From NCBI GenBank assembly GCA_934149115.1, contig CAKPDW010000044.1, positions 1 through 12,842 of the forward strand: a DNA stretch of 12,842 bases. The letters are read 5' to 3'. Below, one piece after another: positions 1 through 7,826 of this stretch (position 1 is its first letter; every line of letters starts with the position of its first letter). The notes below the pieces were generated by a model, which made no database searches, was not told where the DNA came from, and saw only the letters and a list, made by a program, of their open reading frames with translations. Position numbers and translations under genes: made by a program. This DNA is from an uncultured Clostridia bacterium. GTDB taxonomy: Bacteria; Bacillota; Clostridia; TANB77; CAG-508.

Positions 1-2599
1 ACTATCACCCATGATGCAACACTACATGGAAAAAAAAGAAGAATACAAAGACTGCATACTATTTTACAGACTAGGAGACTTTTATGAAATGTTTTTTGAA
101 GATGCACTAACAGCATCAAGAGAACTAGAAATAACACTAACAGGCAGAGCATGTGGACTTGAAGAAAGAGCCCCAATGTGTGGAGTTCCATTTCACTCAG
201 CAGACATGTACATAGCAAAACTAATATCAAAAGGATATAAAGTAGCAATATGTGAACAATTAGAAGATCCCAAAAAAGCAAAAGGAATAGTAAAAAGAGA
301 TGTAATAAGAGTAGTTACACCAGGAACAGTAATAGAAAGCAATTTACTTGAAGAAAAGAAAAACAACTTTATAATGTCAATAGTAAAAAAAGGATTATTC
401 TATGGAGTAGCAGTATGTGACGTAAGTACAGGAGACTTTCTAGCAACACAAATCACAGAAGAAAATAATTTTGAAAAATTATTAGACGAAATAGCAAGGT
501 TCATGCCAGTTGAAATAATAACAAACAAAATGATGTACGAATCAGCAAAAGAAATAGCAAGAATAAAAGACAGAATAGACGTATGTATATCAAATATTGA
601 AGAAGAAAATTTTTCAGAAGAAACAGAGTTTTTAGAGAAAATGTACACATTCAAAAATGAAACTGGAAAAAAATTAAAAGATAATTTATTTGCAGTTACA
701 GCAATAAACGGATTAACATCATATTTGAATGCAACACAAAAAATAAAATTAGACCATATTAATACAATTGAATTATATAGAACAACAAAATATATGGCAC
801 TAGATGTAAATGCAAGAAGAAACTTAGAATTAACAGATAGAATGAGAGATAAATCCAAAAAAGGAACTTTATTATGGGTATTAGACAAAACATCAACATC
901 AATGGGTGGAAGAATGTTAAGAAGATGGATTAATGATCCATTAGTAGACGTAAAAGAAATAAATGAAAGATTAGAAGCAGTAAAAGAATTAAAAGAAAAC
1001 ATGATTCTAAGAGGAGATATATTAGAAACATTAAATAAAGTATATGATATTGAAAGATTAGCAGGAAGAATATCATATGGAAATGCAAATGCAAGAGATT
1101 TAATATCATTAAAAAATTCATTAAGCAAATTACCAGAATTAAAGGAAGAATTAAGCCAAACAAAATCCAAAAAACTAAGAGAAATGTACAATGAACTAGA
1201 TGAATTAAAAGATATTACAGAACTAATTGAAAAATCAATTATAGATGATCCACCAATAACAATAAAAGAAGGCGGAATAATAAAAACAGGATATGATCAA
1301 GAAATTGATGAATGTAAAAGAGCAGCAATAGAAGGAAAAAGTTGGCTTGTAAATATTGAAGCAAAAGAAAAAGAATTAACAGGAATAAAAAACTTAAAAG
1401 TAGGATATACAAAAGTTTTTGGATATTATATAGAAGTAACAAAATCATTTTTGAAACAAGTGCCAACAGATAGATATATCAGAAAACAAACATTAACAGG
1501 AGCAGAAAGATTTATAACAGAAGAACTAAAATCAATTGAGGACAAAGTATTAGGAGCAGAAGAAAAAATAATAACATTAGAATATGAAGAATTTGTAAAA
1601 ATTAGAACAAAAATTTCATCACAAATAGAAAGATTACAAAAATCATCAACAGTAGTTTCAATAGTAGACGTACTAACAGATTTTGCTACAATAGCTGAAG
1701 ATTACGAATATTGTATGCCAACAGTAGATGAAGATGATGAAATTTTAATAAAAGATGGAAGGCATCCAGTAATTGAAAGAATGATAGATGCGGGAACATT
1801 CGTACAAAATGATACATATTTAAATAGGAGAGATGACAGATTATCAATTATAACAGGCCCAAATATGGCAGGAAAATCAACATATATGAGGCAAGTAGCA
1901 CTAATAACATTAATGGCACAGATAGGAAGTTTCGTACCAGCAAGTTCAGCAAAAATTGGAGTAGTAGATAAAATATTTACAAGAGTCGGAGCATCAGATG
2001 ATTTAAGTATGGGACAAAGTACATTTATGGTTGAGATGTCAGAGGTAGCAAATATATTAAAAAATGCCACAAAAAATAGCCTTGTTATACTTGATGAAAT
2101 AGGACGAGGAACATCTACATATGATGGACTAGCAATAGCATGGGCAGTAGCTGAGTATATTGCAGACACAAATAATATAGGATGTAAAACTTTATTTGCA
2201 ACACACTATCACGAATTAACTTCACTAGAAGAAAAACTAGAAGGTGTAAGAAATTATCAAATTGCAGTAAAAGAAAAAGGAGAAGACGTAATTTTTCTTA
2301 GAAAAATTATTCCAGGAGGAACTGATGAAAGTTACGGTATCCACGTAGCAAAATTAGCAGGAGCACCAAAAAAAATGTTAACAAGAGCAAATGAAATCTT
2401 GAAAACACTTGAAAAAAAGGTTAGAATAAAAGAGCAAAAAGAAGAAAAAGAAATGAAAAAGCAAGTATCAGGACAACTAGATATGTATAATTATAAATTA
2501 GCAGATATAGCATCAGAACTAGATAAAATTGATATAAATGAATTAACACCAATTGATGCACTAAACACAATAGTTAAAATAAAAGAAAAACTAAAATAG
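1..2599 (+). CDS. mutS: DNA mismatch repair ATPase MutS (5' partial)
   Basis: MutS recognises mismatches and small insertion/deletion loops after replication and starts strand-directed repair in the cytoplasm. The frame is open to the window edge and reads Leu-Ser-Pro just before the first visible Met at 11. This matches the usual LSPMMxQY N-terminus, so the true start lies a few codons upstream, outside the window. Counting from Met at 11 (862 residues), the mismatch-wedging motif GDFYE is at 22-26 (Phe24, Glu26). The connector, lever and clamp domains follow. The Walker A motif GPNMAGKST is at 616-624 and the Walker B Asp-Glu at 695-696, followed by GRGTSTYDG. The ATPase signature TFATHYHEL comes after that. 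A charged, Lys/Glu-rich segment precedes the C-terminal helical tail. All key residues are intact and the length is normal. The next gene starts 11 bases later, so they are probably cotranscribed. The usual partner mutL is not immediately downstream. Confidence 0.98.
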   Translation, partial: LSPMMQHYMEKKEEYKDCILFYRLGDFYEMFFEDALTASRELEITLTGRACGLEERAPMCGVPFHSADMYIAKLISKGYKVAICEQLEDPKKAKGIVKRDVIRVVTPGTVIESNLLEEKKNNFIMSIVKKGLFYGVAVCDVSTGDFLATQITEENNFEKLLDEIARFMPVEIITNKMMYESAKEIARIKDRIDVCISNIEEENFSEETEFLEKMYTFKNETGKKLKDNLFAVTAINGLTSYLNATQKIKLDHINTIELYRTTKYMALDVNARRNLELTDRMRDKSKKGTLLWVLDKTSTSMGGRMLRRWINDPLVDVKEINERLEAVKELKENMILRGDILETLNKVYDIERLAGRISYGNANARDLISLKNSLSKLPELKEELSQTKSKKLREMYNELDELKDITELIEKSIIDDPPITIKEGGIIKTGYDQEIDECKRAAIEGKSWLVNIEAKEKELTGIKNLKVGYTKVFGYYIEVTKSFLKQVPTDRYIRKQTLTGAERFITEELKSIEDKVLGAEEKIITLEYEEFVKIRTKISSQIERLQKSSTVVSIVDVLTDFATIAEDYEYCMPTVDEDDEILIKDGRHPVIERMIDAGTFVQNDTYLNRRDDRLSIITGPNMAGKSTYMRQVALITLMAQIGSFVPASSAKIGVVDKIFTRVGASDDLSMGQSTFMVEMSEVANILKNATKNSLVILDEIGRGTSTYDGLAIAWAVAEYIADTNNIGCKTLFATHYHELTSLEEKLEGVRNYQIAVKEKGEDVIFLRKIIPGGTDESYGIHVAKLAGAPKKMLTRANEILKTLEKKVRIKEQKEEKEMKKQVSGQLDMYNYKLADIASELDKIDINELTPIDALNTIVKIKEKLK

Positions 2600-2610
2600 G
2601 AGTGGTAAAA

Positions 2611-3204
2611 ATGAAGTGCCCAAAATGCAAAGAGGAGATTTCAGATGAAGTTAAATTTTGTACAAAATGTGGAGCTAATATAAAAAAAGAAAAAGAAAAG
2701 CAAATAAAAAAAGAACAAGAAGATAGAAAAAAATTAGAAGAAATTCAACAAGAAGAAAAAATAAAAGAAGCGGAAAAAGAAGAAGCAATCAGAAAAGCAA
2801 AAGAAGAAGGAATAGAACTAGAAATTATTGATAAAAAAGAGGAACCAGAAAAAGAAATTAAAAAAGAAAAATCTGAGAAACCAAAAAAGAAAAAAGTAAA
2901 AATAAAGAAAAATATATTTCAAATTCTAATAAACAAAATTATATTTATATTAATTACAGGAGCAATAATTATTGGTGGAGTATACTATTGTTATACAAAA
3001 GAAATTTTACCAAAATTTGCCCAAAATCAAATAACTGAATTTGATGAAACCTTGCAAAACGTAATTAACCTGAATAAAGAGGTTAAAGAAAACAATAAAA
3101 AAATACAAACAACACTTCCAGAAAAAACAGAGAAAACAGAAAATATAACAAATTCAACAGAAAACGTTTCAAAACAAACAGAAATAACGAATGAAATACC
3201 ATAA
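2611..3204 (+). CDS. Zinc-ribbon, single-pass membrane protein of unknown function
   Basis: I do not recognise a specific family. The 197-residue product starts with a zinc ribbon, CPKC at 3-6 and CTKCG at 17-21, a four-cysteine metal site. A strongly charged Lys/Glu-rich stretch, probably helical or coiled coil, runs from about 22 to 98. A single hydrophobic segment lies at about 107-127. A polar, Thr/Asn/Glu-rich tail of about 70 residues follows. Positive charge before the helix suggests the ribbon is cytoplasmic and the tail outside, as in many low-GC Gram-positive zinc-ribbon membrane proteins. I chose ATG at 2611 because the sequence AGGAGTGG at 2598-2605, which overlaps the mutS stop, sits about 6 bases upstream. 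A GTG at 2602 in the same frame lies inside that site and is unlikely. The gene is probably translated from the mutS transcript. Confidence 0.85.
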   Translation: MKCPKCKEEISDEVKFCTKCGANIKKEKEKQIKKEQEDRKKLEEIQQEEKIKEAEKEEAIRKAKEEGIELEIIDKKEEPEKEIKKEKSEKPKKKKVKIKKNIFQILINKIIFILITGAIIIGGVYYCYTKEILPKFAQNQITEFDETLQNVINLNKEVKENNKKIQTTLPEKTEKTENITNSTENVSKQTEITNEIP

Positions 3205-3276
3205 AATACATCAAACCAAACTCCAAGGATGTGTCGAACTATAGTTAATCAATAGAAGAAAAAAAGAGGAGATATT

Positions 3277-3465
3277 ATGGAAACATTTATATTAAAATTA
3301 GTAGGAATAATATGTATAACATCATTAGCAATGCTTATTATCATATCAAGAAGAAATGATGTAGAGATAAGTGCAATATTAATAACAACAATATTTGAGA
3401 TAATAGGACTAATTATAATATATTTGCCAATGGAAAGCATATTCGCAATAATCGGAAAAATATGA
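3277..3465 (+). CDS. Small two-helix membrane protein, hypothetical
   Basis: This 62-residue protein has no recognised family. It is almost entirely hydrophobic. The first helix is at about 5-24, then a short charged turn with Ser-Arg-Arg-Asn-Asp-Val-Glu at about 24-30, then a second helix at about 31-58, ending Gly-Lys-Ile. It resembles a small hairpin-type integral membrane protein with the basic turn in the cytoplasm. A clear ribosome binding site GAGGAG (3266-3271) lies 5 bases before the ATG, and the frame ends in TGA just ahead of a rho-independent terminator at 3491. I see no strong promoter in the 72-base gap after the zinc-ribbon gene, so it may be the last gene of the mutS transcript. 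That the frame is real rests on the ribosome binding site, the membrane pattern and the terminator, since an opposite-strand frame also exists here. Confidence 0.65.
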   Translation: METFILKLVGIICITSLAMLIIISRRNDVEISAILITTIFEIIGLIIIYLPMESIFAIIGKI

Positions 3466-3490
3466 AAAATCTTGAAATTTATTCAAATCC

Positions 3491-3524
3491 AATAGAGATT
3501 CTCAAAAGAGAACCTCTATTTTTT
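3491..3524 (+). terminator. Rho-independent terminator after the mutS gene group
   Basis: AATAGAG and TTCTC (3491-3503, with one unpaired A) pair with GAGAA and CTCTATT (3508-3520) around an AAAA loop. There is a single A/C mismatch in the stem, and a run of T follows at 3519-3524. It ends transcription about 25 bases after the 62-residue gene. Confidence 0.85.
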
Positions 3525-3589
3525 AACTTATAGTATATAAATCAATTTATATAATTTTAAAAGTAAGCAACATTATATGACCAACACGA

Positions 3590-3618
3590 TTGATAATAAT
3601 ATATATTAATTATATAAC
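3590..3618 (+). promoter_or_regulatory. Possible promoter ahead of the gene remnant
   Basis: TTGATA at 3590-3595 and TATAAC at 3613-3618 are 17 bases apart, a good match to the housekeeping sigma factor consensus. The surroundings are extremely AT-rich, so chance matches are common. The inferred start of transcription near 3625 leads into the degenerate frame at 3628-3970. Confidence 0.4.
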
Positions 3619-3627
3619 TTTAAATGA

Positions 3628-3970
3628 GAATATAATGATAAAAACTATTTAGCAGATTTCTATACAGACGAAGGTTTAGAATTGGCCAGATTTAATAAAG
3701 AAGAAATTATAAAAATTAATCACAAAAATATATCAATGTATGAGAACAACATTAATAGAAGCAATAAACAACAATATAAAATCAATACTAATACCAATGT
3801 TTGCAACACATACAGGAAATGTCAAACCACAGATTACAGCTAAAATGATGTATAAAGCATATATGCAAATAAAAAGTCCACCTAAAAAAATTGATTGGAA
3901 TTATGCAGAAGAAGTTGACATGTTACCAGAAGAAGATTTCCATCAAAATTCTGAAAAAACAAACTATTAA
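3628..3970 (+). pseudogene. Decayed gene, macro-domain-like C-terminal remnant
   Basis: Two overlapping frames here look protein-like, but neither is a complete gene. From 3628 one frame is open without a good start codon and reads NYLADFYTDEGLELARFN. A second frame, open from 3713, has its only Met at 3740 and runs to TAA at 3970. Its product of about 76 residues contains SILIPMFATHTGNVKP, then a MYKAYMQIK helix, then SPPKKIDWNYAEE. The order of hydrophobic strand, Gly-containing loop, helix with Met-Tyr-Lys-Ala-Tyr and an NPPKxIxW-like tail resembles the C-terminal third of macro (ADP-ribose-binding) domains as I remember them. The N-terminal two thirds are absent. No convincing ribosome binding site precedes 3740. 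This fits a truncated and frameshifted gene, though a short expressed protein cannot be excluded. It is the only gene-like content between 3466 and 4046. The rest of that stretch is AT-rich spacer plus a terminator and a palindrome. Confidence 0.45.
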
Positions 3971-4034
3971 CTTGTCATAGGGACGTTCTTTTTGACAATC
4001 TCGCGAAATTATCAAAAAAGTCCCCCATGACAAG
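3971..4034. repeat. Long imperfect palindrome, possible interspersed repeat and bidirectional terminator
   Basis: The left arm CTTGTCATAGGGAC at 3971-3984 is nearly complementary to GTCCCCCATGACAAG at 4020-4034. The stem continues inward through TTGACAAT (3992-3999) against ATTATCAA (4008-4015), leaving an eight-base loop CTCGCGAA. Arms differ by a few mismatches and a bulge. It lies between the end of the remnant and the convergent end of asnB, 12 bases from the asnB stop. Its GC-richer ends stand out against the surroundings. It resembles the GGGACGGTTCTTTTTGACA palindromes I recall as dispersed copies in clostridial genomes, but copy number cannot be seen here. Confidence 0.7.
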
Positions 4035-4046
4035 CATAATCAAAAT

Positions 4047-5891
4047 TTAAATCTCAATTTTAGGCTGATACTTTTCAAGCCACATATCCACCTGACATAG
4101 ATAAGCAATAAGCTGAGGACCAGTCATAAGTTGACCAAACCAAGGTCTTGAGAAAGCACTACCATTAGTTTCTAAAATTTCTCTAATATATGATTCATTT
4201 AAAATATTCTTTATAGGTGCATTAGGATTTTTCAAAATGTCTGTTAATATTGATTTTACAGCATTTAGATAAGTAGGATTATATGTTTTAGGATATGGAC
4301 TTTTTTTCCTTTCAACAATTGCATTAGGCAATAAATCTTTTACTACATATCTAAGAAGACCTTTTTCACGACCATTTAAAGCCTTCATTTCCCAAGGTAC
4401 ATTCCACATATATTGTACTAATCTATGATCACAGAATGGAACTCTAACTTCTAATCCAGAAGCCATAGACATTCTATCACTTCTATCTAAAAGCGTTTGC
4501 ATCCACCAATTTAATGTTAAATAAGTGATTTTTCTTTTCTCAATTGTCTCAGAAGAATCTGAGTCTAAGGAATCAATTTGATTAAGAGATTGCTTATATC
4601 TACAATCAATGTAATCCTTTAGATTTATTTTTTTAGAAATATCAGGATTTAATATTTTTTGTCGTTCACTAATTGCAAGAGACCAAGGAAATGTATTGCT
4701 ATTTAAAGCATCTTCACGGAAAAACCATGGGTAACCCGCAAATATTTCATCCGAACATTCACCAGAAAGAACAACACTCACATCTTTTTTAATTTCTTTA
4801 CAGAACAAATAGAAAGAAGAATCCACGTCAGCCATTCCAGGCATGTCACGAGCAATCATTGCATTCACTAGAGCTTCAGCAAGTTCAGGTGTATCTAAAG
4901 TTATGTATGAATGATTGCATTTGAAATTTTTTATCATAATATCTATATATTCATTATCAGAATTTGGTTGAAAATCATTCTTTTTAAAATTAATATCATT
5001 ATCAATATAATCAACAGAAAAAGTTCTAAATTTTTCTGGAGAATCTTTAAAATATTTACTAGCATATGCAGTAATAATGCTAGAATCTAATCCACCAGAA
5101 AGCATCATTCCTAATGGAACATCAGAAATTAATTGCCTACCAATTGCATCATCTAGATAAAAATTAATTTTATGACATGTTTCCTCAAAAGTGTCAGTAT
5201 GAGGAGCAGTCTGTAATTTAAAATACTGTTCCATTTTTAAACCATTAATATCAAAAACAGCAAAATAACCAGGTTTTAATTCATAGATATCCTTAAAAGG
5301 AGTAAGTCCAGGTGTATGAGCAGGACCAATTCCAAATAATTCACATATACCATAATCATCTACAATAGCAGAAATAGAAGGATGTTTTAAAATAGCTTTA
5401 ATTTCAGAACCAAAAACAAAATTATTGTTTTTAAAACAATAAAATAAAGGTTTAATTCCAAAATGATCACGAGCCATAAATAATTCATTTTTTTCATTAT
5501 CCCATATTGCAAAAGAAAAAATTCCATTCAAATGATTAACAACATCATATCCAAAATGAATATATGACTTGAGCAAGATTTCAGTATCACAATGCCCATC
5601 AAATGTAAAACCGTTTTTAATTAAAATGTTTTTTAATTCAGCCGTATTATAAATCTGTCCATTATATACAATCGTGTATATATTATTTTGAAAAGAAAAA
5701 CGCATAGGTTGTTTACCATTTTCAGGATCAATAACAATAAGACGTTTATGACCAAAATTAACATTTGTATTCATAAAAATTCCATCTTCATCAGGACCAC
5801 GAGAAGATAAAGTATTAATCATATTTTGAATAATATCATAATCATTAGAAAGATTTCTTTTATAGTTTACAATTCCACAAAAACCGCACAT
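4047..5891 (-). CDS. asnB: Asparagine synthetase, glutamine-hydrolysing
   Basis: This enzyme makes asparagine from aspartate, ATP and glutamine in the cytoplasm. The 614-residue protein starts Met-Cys-Gly, exposing Cys2 as the glutaminase nucleophile after Met removal. The N-terminal class II amidotransferase domain has the expected SSRGPDEDG, YNGQIYN and GHCDTE motifs. The synthetase domain has the pyrophosphate loop SGGLDSS at 265-271. Further on come LSGECSDEIFAGYPWF, the RSDRMSMASGLEVRVPFCD segment and the C-terminal ERKKSPYPKT stretch. Length matches Bacillus AsnO-type enzymes. GGAGG at 5896-5900 lies 4 bases before the start codon. The gene is divergent from the pilin-vWA gene. I could not place its promoter with confidence: TTGGTA (5926-5931) and TATATT (5903-5908) on the minus strand are 17 bases apart, but would start the transcript at the ribosome binding site. 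It is monocistronic, with the 3971-4034 palindrome downstream. Confidence 0.97.
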   Translation of the reverse strand: MCGFCGIVNYKRNLSNDYDIIQNMINTLSSRGPDEDGIFMNTNVNFGHKRLIVIDPENGKQPMRFSFQNNIYTIVYNGQIYNTAELKNILIKNGFTFDGHCDTEILLKSYIHFGYDVVNHLNGIFSFAIWDNEKNELFMARDHFGIKPLFYCFKNNNFVFGSEIKAILKHPSISAIVDDYGICELFGIGPAHTPGLTPFKDIYELKPGYFAVFDINGLKMEQYFKLQTAPHTDTFEETCHKINFYLDDAIGRQLISDVPLGMMLSGGLDSSIITAYASKYFKDSPEKFRTFSVDYIDNDINFKKNDFQPNSDNEYIDIMIKNFKCNHSYITLDTPELAEALVNAMIARDMPGMADVDSSFYLFCKEIKKDVSVVLSGECSDEIFAGYPWFFREDALNSNTFPWSLAISERQKILNPDISKKINLKDYIDCRYKQSLNQIDSLDSDSSETIEKRKITYLTLNWWMQTLLDRSDRMSMASGLEVRVPFCDHRLVQYMWNVPWEMKALNGREKGLLRYVVKDLLPNAIVERKKSPYPKTYNPTYLNAVKSILTDILKNPNAPIKNILNESYIREILETNGSAFSRPWFGQLMTGPQLIAYLCQVDMWLEKYQPKIEI

Positions 5892-5937
5892 ATAACCTCC
5901 ATAATATAATAAATTTGTTACAAAATACCAATAAATA

Positions 5938-5966
5938 TTGAAATGAAAAATATTTATAATTATAAT
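5938..5966 (+). promoter_or_regulatory. Promoter of the pilin-vWA gene
   Basis: TTGAAA at 5938-5943 and TATAAT at 5961-5966 are separated by 17 bases. The expected start of transcription is near 5973, giving a leader of about 20 bases that carries the strong ribosome binding site AGGAGG at 5979-5984, 8 bases before the ATG at 5993. Confidence 0.7.
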
Positions 5967-5992
5967 AATATATATGCTAGGAGGAAAAAAAT

Positions 5993-7768
5993 ATGAGAAA
6001 CAAAAGAGGAATAACCTTAATTGCTTTAATAATCACTATAATAATTTTATTAATAATATCAGGAGTAACAATAAACTATACGATTAAAAATGATGGTATT
6101 TTTGTAGGAATGCAAACAAGTAAATACATGAACAGAGTTCAAGCATTAGATGATACTATAAAATCATATACAGTAAAAAGTAATAATGCATATTCATCTG
6201 CAAAAAAAACCGTAACAGATTTAGTTAATGAAGGAATATTAGCTAAAATAACATTAGAAGATGATAAAACGATATATTATGTTCCAGACGTTGGATTAGA
6301 AAAGTTGGGCTTAAGTGTAGATTTAAAAAATAAAACAAAACTAGAAGAAAAATTCAAAAATGAACCAAATTGGGAAGAAAATAAATTCAAAAAAATTGAA
6401 GAACTACAACAATATGGAATATATGTCGTAGATAATGATTTAAACGCAGCATATTTATATAATAACAGAACATACGGAAAATTATATAATTTTGGAGATA
6501 TGTATGATATAGCCAATAATGGAAAATACAAAGGAAAATTAATAAATATTTATCCAAAGCAAATACAAGATACTGATCAGGAAGTAGTAATATTAGTAGA
6601 TAGAACAATCAGTATGGCACTAGATATAGAAGTAAGCAACAGTAATGAAATGCCATATGTGTTGAATCAAGATGGAAGCTTTAATTATGAAGCAGGATAT
6701 AGTAAAACGAGATGGTCTGCAATAGTCAATACATTAGACACATTCATAGATGATTTTCTAAAAGACAATACTTCACAAAAAAAGAAAATAACAATAGTAA
6801 CATATTATGGATATGAAGATGCAAATTGTGGATTAAATTTAGGAGTACTAGGTACTTTTTCAGAACCAAATGAAGCTAAAAAATCATATAGCGATATATT
6901 CTCGCTAGAACAATACAAAACAATACTATCAGAATTGAAAAGCAAAGGAAGTAGAACATGTGGAGTAAATCAAAGTTATTATTATTATAATAATAGAAAT
7001 CATACATATACATTTTCATTAAGTTTAACAGACTGTAAGGAAAGAAATAGTATTACAGACTGGCAAGCCAATCAGACAATTTATAAAAATGGACGACCAA
7101 GTTTAGGACCAGGTACATGTACAGCAAATGCACTAAGATATGCATACGAATATATAAGTCCAGAAAGTCATGCAATTGCAACAGATGTTGTAATAATAAC
7201 AGATGGTGATGCAAATAGATATTTAGATACTTCAACTAATAGATGGTATAGCTCAGACGATAGATGGTATGGTAATATTGTAAAAAATAAAATAGGAGAA
7301 TATGCAAATAACATTATCAATCTAAACAAAAAACATAAACCACAATTATATGGAGTAGCATTATCAAAAGATGCAACAGGAACATCATTTAAACAGGACT
7401 TTGGAGGAGCGCTAACAGATGCAAATTATTTTTCAGTAGAAAATTCAGAAAATTTAAAACAAAGTTTTAAAAAGATATTAGAAGATGTGGATAAAGGAAA
7501 AACATCAATCATAACAGAAGGCAAAATAGGCGAAGATTATAAAAATGTTACTGAAGTAAAAATTGAAGTATATGATGGAGAAAATAAAGACAGTACATTA
7601 ATTACATATGATTACATTGAAAACGGAAATTATAATCTTTCAGACATATATGATGGAACAGAAATCGACTTAAAAACTGCTTTTGAAATATTAGATAAAA
7701 ATACTTCAATAACAGCAGATTATGATAAAATAGACGTAACAATTTACTATATGGGAGAAGATGCATAA
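5993..7768 (+). CDS. Pilin-like protein with von Willebrand factor A domain
   Basis: This 591-residue protein is probably exported and assembled on, or anchored at, the cell surface, where its vWA domain could bind a ligand. The N-terminus MRNKRG is followed by ITLIALIITIIILLIISGV, a type IV prepilin leader with predicted cleavage after Gly6 and a hydrophobic helix to about residue 25. Residue 5 after the cut is Ala, not the usual Glu. A pilin-like region extends to about 115 and a linker to about 195. The vWA domain begins with VVILVDRTISM. Its metal-site (MIDAS) residues are Asp203, Thr205 and Ser207, then Thr375 in GPGTCTANAL and Asp404 in VIITDGD. Four cysteines lie inside the vWA domain (in NCGL, RTCGV, TDCKE and GTCTA), able to form disulfides outside the cell. 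After about 500 comes a beta-rich C-terminal region without a sortase motif. No pilus assembly genes are nearby. Domain identity is firm; the adhesin role is inferred. Confidence 0.85.
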   Translation: MRNKRGITLIALIITIIILLIISGVTINYTIKNDGIFVGMQTSKYMNRVQALDDTIKSYTVKSNNAYSSAKKTVTDLVNEGILAKITLEDDKTIYYVPDVGLEKLGLSVDLKNKTKLEEKFKNEPNWEENKFKKIEELQQYGIYVVDNDLNAAYLYNNRTYGKLYNFGDMYDIANNGKYKGKLINIYPKQIQDTDQEVVILVDRTISMALDIEVSNSNEMPYVLNQDGSFNYEAGYSKTRWSAIVNTLDTFIDDFLKDNTSQKKKITIVTYYGYEDANCGLNLGVLGTFSEPNEAKKSYSDIFSLEQYKTILSELKSKGSRTCGVNQSYYYYNNRNHTYTFSLSLTDCKERNSITDWQANQTIYKNGRPSLGPGTCTANALRYAYEYISPESHAIATDVVIITDGDANRYLDTSTNRWYSSDDRWYGNIVKNKIGEYANNIINLNKKHKPQLYGVALSKDATGTSFKQDFGGALTDANYFSVENSENLKQSFKKILEDVDKGKTSIITEGKIGEDYKNVTEVKIEVYDGENKDSTLITYDYIENGNYNLSDIYDGTEIDLKTAFEILDKNTSITADYDKIDVTIYYMGEDA

Positions 7769-7778
7769 ACTTAAAAAT

Positions 7779-7807
7779 TTGACAAAATAGCATAAAAGTA
7801 ATATAAT
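7779..7807 (+). promoter_or_regulatory. Consensus promoter of typA
   Basis: TTGACA at 7779-7784 and TATAAT at 7802-7807 are both perfect matches with 17-base spacing. Transcription should start near 7814, about 70 bases before the typA start codon, leaving room for a structured leader. Confidence 0.88.
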
Positions 7808-7826
7808 ATTTTAGAAATTTATAGAG

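Noticed and set aside
400..1191. Open frame of 263 residues on the minus strand inside mutS
   Set aside because: It is hydrophobic and Ser/Phe/Ile-rich as expected from reading the complement of A-rich coding DNA, and it lies wholly within an intact mutS.
1702..2169. Open frame of 155 residues on the minus strand inside the MutS ATPase region
   Set aside because: It mirrors the conserved Walker region of mutS and has no independent signals.
2602..2610. GTG at 2602 as the start of the zinc-ribbon gene
   Set aside because: The codon lies within the ribosome binding site that serves ATG 2611, so it would have no site of its own at a proper distance.
3249..3440. Minus-strand frame of 63 residues opposite the 62-residue membrane gene
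   Set aside because: The plus-strand gene has a good ribosome binding site and a terminator on its own strand; the opposite frame has neither.
6975..6998. Self-complementary run of TTATTATTATTATAATAATA type
   Set aside because: It encodes a Tyr/Asn run in the pilin-vWA protein and is low-complexity coding sequence, not a regulatory hairpin.
7239..7270. Short direct repeat ATAGATGGTAT, 21 bases apart
   Set aside because: It encodes two Asp/Asn-Arg-Trp-Tyr units seven codons apart in the vWA domain. Only two copies exist, too few to call a repeat array.
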